Shown piece after piece: positions 44,721 to 54,863 of a stretch of 64,000 bases of DNA (position 1 is the first letter of the stretch; every line of letters starts with the position of its first letter). Under the pieces are notes generated by a model. The model saw nothing but the letters and a program-made list of their open reading frames with translations. It searched no databases and was not told the origin of the DNA. The position numbers were made by a program, and so were the translations under genes. Origin of the DNA: Helicobacter jaachi (GTDB lineage Bacteria; Campylobacterota; Campylobacteria; Campylobacterales; Helicobacteraceae); contig NZ_JRPR02000001.1 in assembly GCF_000763135.2 (NCBI RefSeq), forward strand, positions 648,847-712,846, in the 5' to 3' direction.

Positions 44721-45781
44721 TCTATGCCGCCTATGGCTTGACTTTGCGCGCTTGCGATGAGTGGATTTATAAACTCATCAAGCAACCCACCTAGCATTAT
44801 CTCTTCAAGGCTATAAAGCGTTAAGCCTATGCGATGGTCTGTGAGGCGATTTTGCGGATAATTATAAGTGCGGATTCGCTCGCTCCTATCGCCGCTCCCC
44901 ACTTGCGTTTTGCGGGCTTGCTTATTCTGGGCATTTTGCGCTTCAAGCTCGGCTTCATAAAGCCTGGCTTTAAGAATTTTTAGCGCCTTATCTTTATTTT
45001 TATGCTGTGATTTTTCATCTTGCATAGATACGCTAATGCCCGTGGGAATGTGCGTTATACGCACCGCAGAATCTGTAGTATTCACGCTCTGCCCGCCATG
45101 ACCACCACTGCGAAACACATCTACTTTTAAATCATTAGGATTAATATCTATCTGCACATCATCAACTTCAGGCATTATAGCCACTGTGATAGCAGAAGTG
45201 TGAATGCGCCCTTGAGATTCTGTCTCTGGCACGCGCTGCACGCGATGTGTGCCACCCTCATATTTAAGCTTAGAATATGCGCCATGCCCTTTAATAAGCG
45301 CGATAATCTCTTTATAGCCGCCCACGCTATTTTCACTTGAGCTCATAATCTCAACTTTCCACTTTTGCAAATCCGCATAGCGACAATACGCCTTAAACAA
45401 ATCCCCCACGAAAATCCCCGCTTCATCTCCGCCCGTGCCTGCGCGGATTTCAAGATAAATATTCTTGCTATCATTGGGGTCTTTTGGCACTAGGAGGAGT
45501 TTAATCTCCTCTTCAAGCGCGGCTTTTTTAGAATCTAGCTCTTTTAGCTCCTCTTTGGCAAGCTCGCCTAATTCTTTATCCTCTAGTAAAGCCTTATTTT
45601 GCGCAATATGCTCAAGCACAGAAAAATAAGCCTTCGCGCTTTGCACGATAGATTCTATATCGCTTTGTTCTTTGCTAAGTTGGGTGAGCTGCTTAATATC
45701 TGCGAGGACAGATTCTGAAGTAAGGAGGTTTGAAATCTCATCATAACGCGCCACGATAGGCTTAAGTTTATCAATAAGCAT
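44717..45781 (-). CDS. prfA: Peptide chain release factor 1
   Basis: A 354-residue class I release factor that reads UAA and UAG. The GGQ loop appears as [21 protein letters not shown] near residue 228 (hydrolysis of peptidyl-tRNA), with the RF1 anticodon-like region in the preceding domain, and [23 protein letters not shown] near the C-terminus. Length is normal. It is the second gene after rpsT on the minus strand, 49 bp apart, the order also known from H. pylori. The fucosyltransferase start is embedded in its stop. Confidence 0.95.
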   Translation of the reverse strand: MLIDKLKPIVARYDEISNLLTSESVLADIKQLTQLSKEQSDIESIVQSAKAYFSVLEHIAQNKALLEDKELGELAKEELKELDSKKAALEEEIKLLLVPKDPNDSKNIYLEIRAGTGGDEAGIFVGDLFKAYCRYADLQKWKVEIMSSSENSVGGYKEIIALIKGHGAYSKLKYEGGTHRVQRVPETESQGRIHTSAITVAIMPEVDDVQIDINPNDLKVDVFRSGGHGGQSVNTTDSAVRITHIPTGISVSMQDEKSQHKNKDKALKILKARLYEAELEAQNAQNKQARKTQVGSGDRSERIRTYNYPQNRLTDHRIGLTLYSLEEIMLGGLLDEFINPLIASAQSQAIGGIE

Positions 45782-45830
45782 TCAAAATCCTCTTACAAAA
45801 TCTTGGAGAAAATAAATTAATTTGGGAATT

Positions 45831-46103
45831 TTAAGCGGATTGGGCGATTTTTTTCACGCTTGCATTGAGGCGCGACACCTTGCGTGCGGCAGTATTTTTT
45901 TTCAAAATCCCTTTGCTTACATATTTGTGTAGCTCTTTGTTGGCAATTTTTAGTGCCTCTTGAGCCTTTGCCACATCTTTATTTGCCACAGCCTCACGAA
46001 TATCGCGCACAATATTTTTAATACGCGTTTTGTAATAGCGATTTCGCTCGGTTTTTACTTTGGTTTGGCGTATGCGTTTTTCTGCGGATTTGTGATTTGC
46101 CAT
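45831..46103 (-). CDS. rpsT: 30S ribosomal protein S20
   Basis: A 90-residue, strongly basic ribosomal protein that binds 16S rRNA. The N-terminal [21 protein letters not shown] and the C-terminal [22 protein letters not shown] are typical of S20. It is divergent from glmM across an 87-bp AT-rich gap that must hold both promoters, and it is followed by prfA. Family length and composition are normal. The ATG is preceded by AAAAAGGACTGATGAAC. Confidence 0.95.
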   Translation of the reverse strand: MANHKSAEKRIRQTKVKTERNRYYKTRIKNIVRDIREAVANKDVAKAQEALKIANKELHKYVSKGILKKNTAARKVSRLNASVKKIAQSA

Positions 46104-46190
46104 TGTTCATCAGTCCTTTTTAAAAAAAATTAAGGCAAAATTCTGCCAAAAGTTTAATTAAATGCAGTTTAAAAGCCATAAGGAGTATAA

Positions 46191-47549
46191 ATGAAAGCAA
46201 AAGCGCGCGCGAAGATTTTTGGCACAGATGGTGTGAGGGGGCGTGCAGGGGAGGTGATTACGCCTCTTAGTGTGATTACTTTGGGAGCGAGTGCGGGGAT
46301 ACATTTTCGTCAGCATTCTTTGACAAATAAAATCTTAGTCGGCAAAGACACTCGCCGCAGCGGCTACATGATAGAAAATGCCCTTGTTTCAAGCCTCACT
46401 TCAGTGGGCTATGATGTGATACAAATTGGTCCTATGCCCACGCCTGCAGTGGCGTTTTTGACAGAGGATATGCGCTGCGATGCGGGTGTTATGATAAGTG
46501 CAAGCCACAATCCTTACGACGATAATGGTATAAAATTTTTTAATCACTCCGGCTTCAAACTCGCACCAGAGGAGGAGGAGAGTATAGAATCTTATTATCA
46601 CAATGCAAGCGCTATTCAAGGTGCGCTTAAGAGTGGCAAGGAAATAGGTAGCTCAAAGCGCATAGATGATGTCGTGGGGCGCTACATTGTGCATATTAAA
46701 AATTCTTTCCCCAAACATCTTACTCTGCATGGATTAAGAATTGTGTGCGATTGCGCAAATGGAGCGGCATATCGTGTCGCTCCTATCGTGCTTAGGGAAC
46801 TTGGTGCAGATGTGATTGCTATTAATGATGAGCCAAATGGTTTTAACATCAATAAGCAATGCGGCGCTATGCACCCAGAAGGCTTAATGCAGCAGGTGCG
46901 CACATATCGCGCTGATGTGGGGTTTGCCCTTGATGGCGATGCTGATAGGCTCGTTGTGGTGGATAATGAGGGGAATATCATCAATGGCGATAAACTCATT
47001 GGCGCGCTTGCTTTGTATCAAAAAAAGATTGGTGCGCTTAAAAAAGATGCCATTGTGGCGACTTTAATGAGCAATCTTGCTTTAGAAGAGTTTTTAAAAT
47101 CTCATAAAATGGGCTTGTATCGCTGCAATGTAGGTGATAAATATGTATGGGATAAAATGCAAGAGCATGGCTTAAACTTTGGTGGAGAGAGCAGTGGGCA
47201 CATTATTTTTAGCGATTATGCCAAAACAGGCGATGGCTTGGTGAGTGCGCTGCAAGTTTTGGCATTATTGCTGCAAAGTGATAAAAGCTCCAAAGATACG
47301 CTTAACCCCTTTGAGCTTTACCCTAGCGAGCTTGTTAATCTTAAAGTAACGCACAAAAAGCCCCTTGATAAGATTGGCGGCTTGCAAGAGCAGCTAGATT
47401 CTATTACATCATCAAATAATCGCCACCTTGTGCGCTATTCAGGCACGGAAAACAAATTAAGAATCCTCATAGAGGGCAGGGATAAAAAGCTCGTAGATGA
47501 GCAAATGAAAACACTTGTTGATTTTTTTCAAAAGCAATTAAGCCTGTGA
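46191..47549 (+). CDS. glmM: Phosphoglucosamine mutase
   Basis: A 452-residue phosphohexomutase converting glucosamine-6-phosphate to glucosamine-1-phosphate for peptidoglycan and [15 protein letters not shown] opens the protein, the phosphoserine loop [19 protein letters not shown] puts the catalytic serine at residue 105, the magnesium loop is [13 protein letters not shown], the sugar loop is [10 protein letters not shown], and the phosphate-binding [15 protein letters not shown] is C-terminal. AAGGAG precedes the ATG. The order glmM-lspA, with rpsT-prfA divergent, repeats that of H. pylori. Confidence 0.95.
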   Translation: MKAKARAKIFGTDGVRGRAGEVITPLSVITLGASAGIHFRQHSLTNKILVGKDTRRSGYMIENALVSSLTSVGYDVIQIGPMPTPAVAFLTEDMRCDAGVMISASHNPYDDNGIKFFNHSGFKLAPEEEESIESYYHNASAIQGALKSGKEIGSSKRIDDVVGRYIVHIKNSFPKHLTLHGLRIVCDCANGAAYRVAPIVLRELGADVIAINDEPNGFNINKQCGAMHPEGLMQQVRTYRADVGFALDGDADRLVVVDNEGNIINGDKLIGALALYQKKIGALKKDAIVATLMSNLALEEFLKSHKMGLYRCNVGDKYVWDKMQEHGLNFGGESSGHIIFSDYAKTGDGLVSALQVLALLLQSDKSSKDTLNPFELYPSELVNLKVTHKKPLDKIGGLQEQLDSITSSNNRHLVRYSGTENKLRILIEGRDKKLVDEQMKTLVDFFQKQLSL

Positions 47550-47561
47550 GATTCTATACAA

Positions 47562-48056
47562 ATGCATTTCTTAGGCCACATACGCAAGATTAGTGCAAGG
47601 CAAATCCGCTTATTTCTTATATTTTTTTTGTTAAGCTTTGTGCTTGACCAATTAGTAAAAATCCTTATGCTAAAGGGTTTTGCGTGGGATAGTGAGGCGC
47701 TAAGCATAGGTGGGAGGGCGCTTGTGTATAATACAGGCGTGGCGTTTTCGATGTTTAGCTTTTTGGAGGAGTATTTAAAATATATTCAAATAGTATTTTT
47801 GCTCTGCTTGCTCGTTGGGCTGTTAATGAGTGATTTATTTACTAAGCACTATGTAGCGTTTGGGATTTTAATGGGGGCTGGGTCATCAAATATTTTTGAC
47901 CGCTTTATCCACGGCGGCGTGGTTGATTATGTGTATTGGCACTATTGGTTTGACTTTGCTATTTTTAATCTTGCCGATGTGCTCATTGATGTAAGCGTGG
48001 TGCTTATTATTTGGCAAATGCTGCGGGAGAAATGGCAACCCCACGAGCGTTTATAG
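47562..48056 (+). CDS. lspA: Lipoprotein signal peptidase (signal peptidase II)
   Basis: A 164-residue inner-membrane aspartyl protease that cleaves prolipoproteins before the lipidated cysteine. Four membrane helices are visible, with the conserved DQLVKILM, NTGVAFSMFSF, GAGSSNIFDRFIHGGVVDYVY and FAIFNLADVLI; the aspartates in NIFDR and NLADV are the catalytic pair. It serves the lipoproteins at 13128 and 26001, among others. It lies 12 bp after glmM. The stop at 48054-48056 is part of a perfect palindrome. Confidence 0.93.
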   Translation: MHFLGHIRKISARQIRLFLIFFLLSFVLDQLVKILMLKGFAWDSEALSIGGRALVYNTGVAFSMFSFLEEYLKYIQIVFLLCLLVGLLMSDLFTKHYVAFGILMGAGSSNIFDRFIHGGVVDYVYWHYWFDFAIFNLADVLIDVSVVLIIWQMLREKWQPHERL

Positions 48057-48072
48057 AATCTAGATTCTATAA
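48051..48072 (+). terminator. Perfect 22-bp palindrome overlapping the lspA stop
   Basis: TTATAGAATCT/AGATTCTATAA, two abutting TAGAATCT words in inverse order. It may act as a hairpin terminator for glmM-lspA, although no T-run follows. Confidence 0.45.
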
Positions 48073-48074
48073 CG

Positions 48075-48509
48075 ATAGAAAAGAGGGCTTATTGTTTTAT
48101 CAAGGTATTTATGAGATTCTCAAATCATAAAAGAAAGCGTAAAAAATGATATTTTAATGAGTGTTCGCGCACCTGTGGGTGATATAAATTTAAACCCTTA
48201 TGAAAAATTTGTATAGGGCGTGGATTGGCGGCTATTAGACCTAAAGACAATCAATCCTATAAATTTCTATTTATTTGCATTCATAATAATAAAGATTTAT
48301 TTATAGGACGGCAAGGAATGGCTTTTGAATCTATTTCAACGCAAGATTTAAAAAATGTAAAAATTCCCCTACCACCACTAGAAAAGCAAAATAAAATCAT
48401 CTCCATAATCGACTTTATAGAATCTAAAATCACAAAACTAGATTCTATAAACAAATCTTTAGAATCTAAAAGCGCCCAAATCATTGCTACTCACTTGCTT
48501 AGAATCTAA
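48075..48509 (+). pseudogene. hsdS: Degraded C-terminal fragment of a type I restriction specificity subunit
   Basis: Pieces of HsdS are visible in more than one frame. GLLFYQGIYEIL is at about 48087-48122 in frame 3. DSQIIKESVKNDILMSVRAP and VGDINLNPYEKF lie at 48115-48210 in frame 1. After a one-base shift near 48208-48212 come IGRGLAAIRPKDNQSYKFLF, STQDLKNVKIPLPPLEKQNK and a coiled-coil end at 48509 in frame 3. At least two indels and the absence of the N-terminal recognition domain, hsdM and hsdR mark it as a remnant. The open part alone (from 48225) is the second conserved helix region. It probably entered with a restriction cassette and decayed, or was left by recombination. Confidence 0.75.
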
Positions 48510-48522
48510 ACTACCACACGCT

Positions 48523-49890
48523 TCAAAGCAGCATGGCGCCGATTGTGCCAGCGATTAGTAGCGGGATATTGTAAGCGATAAAGGTGGGGATACAGGTGTC
48601 ATAGATGTGATTGTGCTGTAAGTCTGCGTTTAGCCCTGAGGTCGGTCCTAGTGTGCTATCACTTGCAGGGCTTCCAGCATCACCTAGCGCGCCAGCAATG
48701 CCTATTAGCAAAATAATTGCCTCTATGCTAAAGCCAAGTGTCACGCCAAAAGGCACATAAATTGAGGCAATAATAGGAATAGTGCCAAAGCTAGTGCCTA
48801 TGCCCATAGTGATAAGTAGCCCTATCACAAGCATTAGTATCGCACCTATCAAGCGATGATAAAAGCTAGATTCAATAGAATCTATATCGCTAAAAATCCC
48901 TGCCACACTATTAATGAGCGCATTTACCTCGCCACTTTGCCGCAAAATCTCGCCAAATCCTGCCGCCACAAGCATCACAAAGGCAATAAACGCCATCATT
49001 TTAAGCCCGCCCTCCATTATAGAATCTATTTGCCTCCACTTAATGCCGCCAAAAATAATCATACACATAAGCCCTATAAACGCCCCAAGCACTAGAGAGC
49101 CAGTAGCAATCTGTGCGACAAAAAGCATTATAATGCCAAAAAGTGAGGCGTATTCCCTATGCCCCATTTTTGCGTTTTCAATCTCACTTGTTTTGCTTTG
49201 GCGATACTCACGCGGGGCGCGATACAGCACAAATACCGCAAATAGCAGCCCAAAAAGCATAGCCGCACCGCCTATCCACATCACAGAGGCGATTTGGCTT
49301 AAGGTTACAGGCACTCCATTTGCCTCCATTTGATTGCGTATCGTGCTATGAAAGATTAGCCCAAAGCCTATGCCAAAGGTCACATAAGGTGCTTGCAGTC
49401 CAAAGGTTAGCGCACACGCCACAGCGCGTCTATCAATTTTTAGGCGATTCATAAGGCTTAAAAGCGGCGGAATGAGAATAGGAATAAATGCGATGTGAAT
49501 AGGAATTAGATTCTGTGAAAAGCACGAGATTAACGCAATGCTAAGGATAAAAATAAACTTTTTATTGCTAATACTTTTTGCAAGAAATGAAAGCAAAAAA
49601 GTCATTAAATGCGTGCGTGAAATCGCCGCGGCAATCGCTCCTAAAAGTATGTAGCTAAGGGCAATATCAAGGTTTCCAGCCATGCCTTTGATTAGCATTT
49701 GGGCACTTAGAGTTAGCTTTTGCAAAGTAGATTCTATAATGCTAGATTCTATAATTTGTGGCGATAGTGGCGAGAGTAGCCCAGCAAGCAGGGCTGCAAT
49801 GATAATTGATAATAGCACATTTAGTCGCAACAAGCACAAGAGACACATCACAAGCACAGAGACAACCACGCCATTAGTTAATATTGACAT
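48523..49890 (-). CDS. Na+/H+ antiporter family protein
   Basis: A 455-residue polytopic membrane protein with about 11-12 hydrophobic segments. It resembles the Helicobacter antiporters related to NhaC/malate-type exchangers. The conserved C-terminal DAGSPASDSTLGPTSGLNADLQHNHIYDTC (in pieces) and the preceding GIAGALG loop are recognisable, as are IPIHIAFIPILIPPLLSLMN and MGIGTSFGTIPIIASIYVPFG. It would exchange cytoplasmic Na+ for H+ and help pH and salt balance; ion specificity is inferred. It ends 14 bp from the hsdS remnant and stands alone on the minus strand. Confidence 0.82.
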   Translation of the reverse strand: MSILTNGVVVSVLVMCLLCLLRLNVLLSIIIAALLAGLLSPLSPQIIESSIIESTLQKLTLSAQMLIKGMAGNLDIALSYILLGAIAAAISRTHLMTFLLSFLAKSISNKKFIFILSIALISCFSQNLIPIHIAFIPILIPPLLSLMNRLKIDRRAVACALTFGLQAPYVTFGIGFGLIFHSTIRNQMEANGVPVTLSQIASVMWIGGAAMLFGLLFAVFVLYRAPREYRQSKTSEIENAKMGHREYASLFGIIMLFVAQIATGSLVLGAFIGLMCMIIFGGIKWRQIDSIMEGGLKMMAFIAFVMLVAAGFGEILRQSGEVNALINSVAGIFSDIDSIESSFYHRLIGAILMLVIGLLITMGIGTSFGTIPIIASIYVPFGVTLGFSIEAIILLIGIAGALGDAGSPASDSTLGPTSGLNADLQHNHIYDTCIPTFIAYNIPLLIAGTIGAMLL

Positions 49891-49985
49891 TCTAATCCTT
49901 AAAAAGCATTGATTGGGGTATTTTACCAGAAGTTTAAAATTTCTATGGCTATATTTTACAATATCGCCATAGAGAAGTCATGCAG

Positions 49986-50543
49986 TTAGATTTGCCTATA
50001 GGGAGCTTGCCCTACTTCGTAGTAATTATTGCCTTGCGCGTCAATTGCCACAATGGCGGGGAAATTTTCAATCGTTAGGCGCGCTACTGCTTCAGGTCCT
50101 AGCTCTGGATAGGCTAGCACTTCGTATTTTGTGATACATTCTGAAATCAAAGCCGCCGCTCCCCCCACAGCCACCATATACACCACGCCATGAGCTACCA
50201 TAGAATCTATCACCTCTTTGCTGCGATAGCCCTTGCCAATCATACCATGAATGCCCTGCTCAATGATAGTGGGCGTGTATTTGTCCATTCTGCCGCTGGT
50301 TGTTGGACCCGCTGAACCAATGGCGTGTCCGGGCTTTGCTGGGGTTGGTCCTAGATAGTAAATTGTCTCCCCCTCTAAATTTACAGGCAGCTTTTCACCT
50401 CGTGCAAGAGCCTCTGTCAATGCCTTATGCGCCGCATCGCGCGCGGCTAAAATAGTCCCGCTAATAAGCACGCTCTCCCCCGCTTTAAGACTTTTTGCCA
50501 CTTCCGCGCTAATGGGCGCGGTAATTTTTTTTGCCTCACTCAT
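49986..50543 (-). CDS. Class I fumarate hydratase, beta subunit
   Basis: About 185 residues corresponding to the C-terminal domain of iron-sulfur fumarases/L-tartrate dehydratase TtdB. Conserved parts are LISGTILAARDAAHKAL, YYLGPTPAKPGHAIGSAGPTTSGRMD, KGYRSKEV and the VYMVAVGGAAALISECI to LGPEAVARLTIENFPAIVAIDAQG stretch (in pieces). With the alpha subunit it hydrates fumarate to malate. I chose the ATG at 50543 because AAGGAGGG lies just before it; a longer frame to 50564 would overlap the alpha stop. It is translationally close to the alpha gene. Confidence 0.9.
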   Translation of the reverse strand: MSEAKKITAPISAEVAKSLKAGESVLISGTILAARDAAHKALTEALARGEKLPVNLEGETIYYLGPTPAKPGHAIGSAGPTTSGRMDKYTPTIIEQGIHGMIGKGYRSKEVIDSMVAHGVVYMVAVGGAAALISECITKYEVLAYPELGPEAVARLTIENFPAIVAIDAQGNNYYEVGQAPYRQI

Positions 50544-50553
50544 ACTTCCCTCC

Positions 50554-51399
50554 TTAAAGTTCAATATCCGCGTGTCTAGCCGCGTGGCAGTTAATATTTA
50601 CCGCCACTGGAAGCCCTGCAATATGCGTAGGATACCACTCCACATTAACTGCAAACGCCGTAGTCGTGCCGCCTAAGCCTTGCGGTCCCACGCCTGTTTT
50701 ATTAGCAATTTCTAGCAATTCGTCCTCAAGCTTTGCGTAACGCTCATCAGGATTTTTAGAATCTATCTCCCTTACAGCAGCTTTTTTGGCAAGTAGGGCT
50801 GCTTTTTCCATAGTGCCACCAATGCCTACACCTATAACCATAGGCGGGCAAGCATTAGGACCAGCAAGTTTTACAGCCTCAGTAAAGACCTTTTTTACGC
50901 CATCAATGCCATCGGCTGGCACAAGCATTTTTAATATACTTTTATTCTCGCTCCCAAAGCCTTTTGGGCAAACTTTAAGGTGAAGTTTATCGCCGGGCAC
51001 AATGCGCGTATGAATTACAGCTGGAGAATTATTTGTGGTATTTTTGCGCTCATAGAGTGGTTCAGCCACGACAGATTTACGCAAATAGCCTGTTGTATAA
51101 CCCTCTTTAATTCCCTCATTAATGGCATCTTCAAGGTAGCCGCCTGTAATATGCACATCTTGCCCAATTTCGACAAAAACCACCGTCATACCCGTATCTT
51201 GGCAGATAGGCATCATATTACTTTGCGCAATCTTACCATTTTCAATAAGTGTATCAAGGATATTTTGCCCTAGCGGAGATTTCTCCGTAATTTTTGCCGC
51301 ACTAAAAGCGCGCTTAATGTCGGGTGTTTGAATACAGCACGCCTGTATAGCAAGCTTAGCAACTGCAGATTTTATATCTTCGCATCGCACTTCTTTCAT
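50554..51399 (-). CDS. Class I fumarate hydratase, alpha subunit
   Basis: A 281-residue [4Fe-4S] hydro-lyase subunit. Cluster cysteines are likely those in MPICQDTGMTVVFVEIGQDV, KVCPKGFGSENKS and the late Gly-rich GVGPQGLGGTTTAFAVNVE region. GPNACPPMVIGVGIGGTMEKA is highly conserved in the family. The ATG at 51399 has AAGGAGG six bases upstream; a GTG one codon earlier is less likely. This two-subunit class I enzyme is as in Campylobacter-type metabolism, whereas H. pylori relies on the class II FumC. It forms an operon with the beta subunit. Confidence 0.9.
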   Translation of the reverse strand: MKEVRCEDIKSAVAKLAIQACCIQTPDIKRAFSAAKITEKSPLGQNILDTLIENGKIAQSNMMPICQDTGMTVVFVEIGQDVHITGGYLEDAINEGIKEGYTTGYLRKSVVAEPLYERKNTTNNSPAVIHTRIVPGDKLHLKVCPKGFGSENKSILKMLVPADGIDGVKKVFTEAVKLAGPNACPPMVIGVGIGGTMEKAALLAKKAAVREIDSKNPDERYAKLEDELLEIANKTGVGPQGLGGTTTAFAVNVEWYPTHIAGLPVAVNINCHAARHADIEL

Positions 51400-51465
51400 C
51401 ACAATCCTCCTTACAATGTTGTTGAAAAACGCTTAAGATTCTATCCTTTTTGTCTATAAATACAC

Positions 51466-52134
51466 TTAAAAATGAGAAATTAAACTTTTCACATCACTTT
51501 TGCGTTTGCCAAATTCCACAATTTTGCCATGAAAGCGCGCAAAAATCTGCGCTACGCTCATATCTTTGGGGTAAAGCTCATACACAGCTTTAAGATTATC
51601 ATATATGCCCTGCTCGCAAAAGCCGCGCAACTCCTCATAGTCCTCAATCTCCCTGCCTAGCATACACAAAAGCTTATAAGTGTATTTATCTACTACCATA
51701 ACTTCACGCCCGCACGCATAGTTTAGGATACTATACGCGCTTTCTCGTCCTATGCCCTTTTGTGCAAAAAGCCATTCAAAATCTACATTTTGTTTGAAAT
51801 TACTAAAAGTGTCAAAATCCCCTAAAATCGCCTTTGAAATGCCTATGATATAGCTTGATTTTTGCCTTTGTAAGCCATTAATGTGCGATTGCAAAATTAT
51901 AGAATCTATATGGGCAAAAGTGTGCAAATCCCGCTCGCAATCTCCGCTTAAAATATGAGCCTTACGCATAGAATCTAGCATTTTTTCTACATTGCTCCAT
52001 TGCGTATTTTGGGTAAGAATACTGCCTAATATCACCTCAAAGCTTCCGCTATTTTCCCACCACCAGCCCGGTTTATGCTGCATTAAATCCATATTTTTAA
52101 GTGCCTTAAGCAAAGTAAAGCTAGATTCTATCAT
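51466..52134 (-). CDS. magIII: 3-methyladenine DNA glycosylase of the endonuclease III family
   Basis: A 222-residue base-excision repair enzyme. The HhH motif and catalytic region read FAQKGIGRESAYSILNYACGREVMVVDKYTYKLL (in pieces), with the key Lys/Asp in VVDKY. The N-terminal GWWWENSGSFEVILGSILTQNTQWSNVEKML and C-terminal ARFHGKIVEFGKRK closely follow H. pylori MagIII (HP0602). As in MagIII, the four-cysteine iron-sulfur loop of EndoIII is absent. It removes alkylated adenine. AAAAGGGG lies before the ATG. It appears as a single gene between the fumarase and transporter operons. Confidence 0.9.
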   Translation of the reverse strand: MIESSFTLLKALKNMDLMQHKPGWWWENSGSFEVILGSILTQNTQWSNVEKMLDSMRKAHILSGDCERDLHTFAHIDSIILQSHINGLQRQKSSYIIGISKAILGDFDTFSNFKQNVDFEWLFAQKGIGRESAYSILNYACGREVMVVDKYTYKLLCMLGREIEDYEELRGFCEQGIYDNLKAVYELYPKDMSVAQIFARFHGKIVEFGKRKSDVKSLISHF

Positions 52135-52219
52135 TTTACACCCCTTTTATTTTACCCTTTATATTTGTGCTTTGTGTAGCGTGCGCCACTTTGTGCCGAC
52201 CTTTGAAATTGCCTAGATT

Positions 52220-53773
52220 CTATAAATGCTTATTAAAAAATGCGCCAATTAAGCTTTTAGCATATTGACTTTGAGGGTGGCTAAAAATTTGCTGCGCATG
52301 AGCGCACTCCACCACCTGCCCATTGTGCAAAATCATCACTTCATCGCTAAGTGTGGCTAAAATCTCCAAATCATGCGTGATAAAAATATATCCTAGCTCT
52401 AATTCTGCTTGCAGTTTTAATAATAGCTCTAAGATAAGCTTTTGCGAGCTTTTATCTAGCGCGCTAGTTGGCTCATCAAGGATAAGGATTTTAGGCTTTC
52501 TTACAATGGCTCTAGCTATGCTCACGCGCTGCTTTTGTCCCCCACTTAGCTCAAAGGGATAGCATTGTGCGAGATTAGAATCTAAGCCCACAGATTCTAA
52601 AGCCTTTAAGGCATCTTTTTTAGCCTGCGGTATAGAATCTAAGCCCTCCATAATGATATCGCCCACGCGTAGGCGCGGGGATAGCGATGAAAAGGGGTCT
52701 TGAAATACGATGCCAATATTTTGCCGCAAAGCCTTTGAGCTAACATTTTTACCCTCAAGCAAAATCTCTCCTTTAGTGCTAAGTAGTTGCAATAATCCAA
52801 GCGCTAGACTTGATTTCCCACTGCCTGAAGCTCCCGCAATGCCCAGAATCTGCCCTTTATACAAAGTTAAATCTACACTACTCACTAGCTCTTTAAAATT
52901 CGCTCTAAACACGCGCCTTTGCATAACGCCTACACTTAAGTGTTTGGTGCATAAAAGCGGCGTGCCTTTAGCGTTAAAAGATGTGCTTTTGCGTGGAAGC
53001 TGTAAAGATTCTATCAAAAAGCGTGTGTATGGTTGCTTTGGGGCATTAAAAATAGCTTTGGTGGAGCTAGATTCTATCACTTGTCCTGCTTTTAGCACCA
53101 CGACATTATCGCAAAAATCTTTGACTATGCCTAAATCATGGCTAATAAATAAAATCGCACTTTGCGCACTAAGGCGCGCTAATAGCTGCATAATCTGCCT
53201 TTGTATTAGCACATCAAGCGCGGTTGTTGGCTCATCACAAATAAGCAAGGCGGGATTATTAATAATGCTCATTGCTAATGCTACGCGCTGCTTTTGTCCC
53301 CCACTTAGCTCAAAGGGGTAGCATTGAGCATATCTCGCCTCTAGCTCTACAGAATCTAAAAGCTCTAATAATCGCTCTTGCGCCTTGTGCTTTAAGGCTT
53401 TGTGGCTTAAGTGCGGATAGAGGCTAGGCGCGTGGATAAAAAAGCTCTCTAAAATTTGCTTGCCCACTTTTTGGAGGGGATTAAGGCTTGAGAGCGGCTC
53501 TTGTGGGATATAGGCAATGTCCTTACCGCGTAAAGAGCGCATTTGCTCATTATTAAAATGCAACAAATTGCGCCCATTAAAGGTAATAGAGCCACTTTGC
53601 ACATTGACATTTGGCTGCAGGCGCAAGATGAGCTGTGCTAGCATACTTTTGCCCGAGCCAGATTCACCAACAAGTGCTAGCTTTTCTTGCTTAGCAATAT
53701 GCAAAGAAATATCATTTAAATAAAAACGATTAGAGTTAGCAAAATGTGCGCTAAGTTGGTGGATATTAAGCAT
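52220..53773 (-). CDS. yejF: Peptide ABC transporter, fused double ATPase (YejF/OppD-F-like)
   Basis: A 517-residue protein with two complete ABC ATPase domains. Domain 1 has GESGSGKSMLAQ, LSGGQKQRVALAM, LLICDEPTTALDVL and FISHDLGIV; domain 2 has GASGSGKSSLALG, FQDPFSSLSPRLRV, LSGGQKQRVSIA, ILILDEPTSALDKS and FITHDLEIL. This fused form occurs in YejF-type oligopeptide/microcin C importers and in H. pylori OppD. It energises the permeases encoded just upstream, with which it overlaps by eight bases. The transported peptides are unknown. No binding-protein gene is present in this operon. Confidence 0.88.
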   Translation of the reverse strand: MLNIHQLSAHFANSNRFYLNDISLHIAKQEKLALVGESGSGKSMLAQLILRLQPNVNVQSGSITFNGRNLLHFNNEQMRSLRGKDIAYIPQEPLSSLNPLQKVGKQILESFFIHAPSLYPHLSHKALKHKAQERLLELLDSVELEARYAQCYPFELSGGQKQRVALAMSIINNPALLICDEPTTALDVLIQRQIMQLLARLSAQSAILFISHDLGIVKDFCDNVVVLKAGQVIESSSTKAIFNAPKQPYTRFLIESLQLPRKSTSFNAKGTPLLCTKHLSVGVMQRRVFRANFKELVSSVDLTLYKGQILGIAGASGSGKSSLALGLLQLLSTKGEILLEGKNVSSKALRQNIGIVFQDPFSSLSPRLRVGDIIMEGLDSIPQAKKDALKALESVGLDSNLAQCYPFELSGGQKQRVSIARAIVRKPKILILDEPTSALDKSSQKLILELLLKLQAELELGYIFITHDLEILATLSDEVMILHNGQVVECAHAQQIFSHPQSQYAKSLIGAFFNKHL

Positions 53774-54863
53774 GGGATAGGCTTTGCGCGGGGGTAGATT
53801 CTGTAGTGATAGAATCTGTTGCTAATGTTACATGCGGGTCAAATGCGTCTCTTAAGCCCTCTCCAATAAAGACTAGAACGGACAAAAGCACGCATAGCGC
53901 GATAAAGGCGCTTATGCCTAAATGCGGGGAGGAGAGATTATTTTTCCCTTGTGCGAGCAATTCACCAAGGCTAGCGCTCCCCACAGGCATACCAAAGCCT
54001 AAAAAGTCAAGGCTACTTAGCGTTACAATGCTGCCTGCCATTATGAAAGGCGTAAAAGTGATAGTGGCATTAAGCGCATTTGGCAAGATGTGTTTAAACA
54101 TAATTTTCACATCACTCACATTCATAGCCTTTGCTGCTAGCACATACTCAAGATTGCGCGCTTTTAGAAATTCTGCGCGCACAAGATTAACAAGTATAAT
54201 CCACGAAAAGGCTAGCACCACGCACAAAATCCATGAAAAACTTGGCTCAAATACGCTTGAAATGATAATAATCACAAATAAAATAGGCACAGCATTAAAA
54301 ATCTCAATAAGCCGCTGCCCTATTAAATCCACACTTCCTCCATAATATCCTTGCAATGCCCCCATACATACGCCAATGACCACACTGCACACACTTAAAA
54401 TAAGCCCAAAAGCTAGCGAGATTCTATATCCATACAGCAGTCTAGCACTCACATCTCTTGCTTTATCATCAGTGCCTAACCAGTGTTTAGAATCTGGCGC
54501 AGTGGGGGCTTGAGCGGGCAAATCCATAATGATAGTATCATAGCTATAAGGGATTGGCGCATACAGCACAAAGGCGTCTTTGAGTAATGTATTTTTCACA
54601 TAGCTATCATTATAATCGCTAAAGGTCTCAAAATCTCCGCCAAAGGTTGTCTCCGGGTAATCAACAAACACAGGAAAATACATTTTAGAATCTTTATAAA
54701 TGAAAAGCGGCTTATCGTTGGCAATGAAATTTGCCAAAAGGCTTAGAGTGAGCAAAATGCAAAAGCATATGAGTGAGTAAAAGGCGCGCTTATTTTGCTT
54801 AAAAATACGCCAGCGCGTGGCAAATTGCGTTTTTGTAGCTTTTTTTAGCGTTGCGCTAGGCAT
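53766..54863 (-). CDS. yejE: Peptide ABC transporter permease (YejE/OppC-like)
   Basis: A 365-residue inner-membrane permease. An N-terminal helix ([24 protein letters not shown]) is followed by a large periplasmic loop (about 50-140) that is characteristic of YejE-type proteins. The binding-protein-dependent permease domain then begins with [23 protein letters not shown] and includes the EAA-like loop [20 protein letters not shown] and the [12 protein letters not shown] end. I use the ATG at 54863; a TTG 12 bases upstream in the same frame is an alternative. It overlaps yejB by eight bases and yejF by eight bases. Confidence 0.88.
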   Translation of the reverse strand: MPSATLKKATKTQFATRWRIFKQNKRAFYSLICFCILLTLSLLANFIANDKPLFIYKDSKMYFPVFVDYPETTFGGDFETFSDYNDSYVKNTLLKDAFVLYAPIPYSYDTIIMDLPAQAPTAPDSKHWLGTDDKARDVSARLLYGYRISLAFGLILSVCSVVIGVCMGALQGYYGGSVDLIGQRLIEIFNAVPILFVIIIISSVFEPSFSWILCVVLAFSWIILVNLVRAEFLKARNLEYVLAAKAMNVSDVKIMFKHILPNALNATITFTPFIMAGSIVTLSSLDFLGFGMPVGSASLGELLAQGKNNLSSPHLGISAFIALCVLLSVLVFIGEGLRDAFDPHVTLATDSITTESTPAQSLSHA

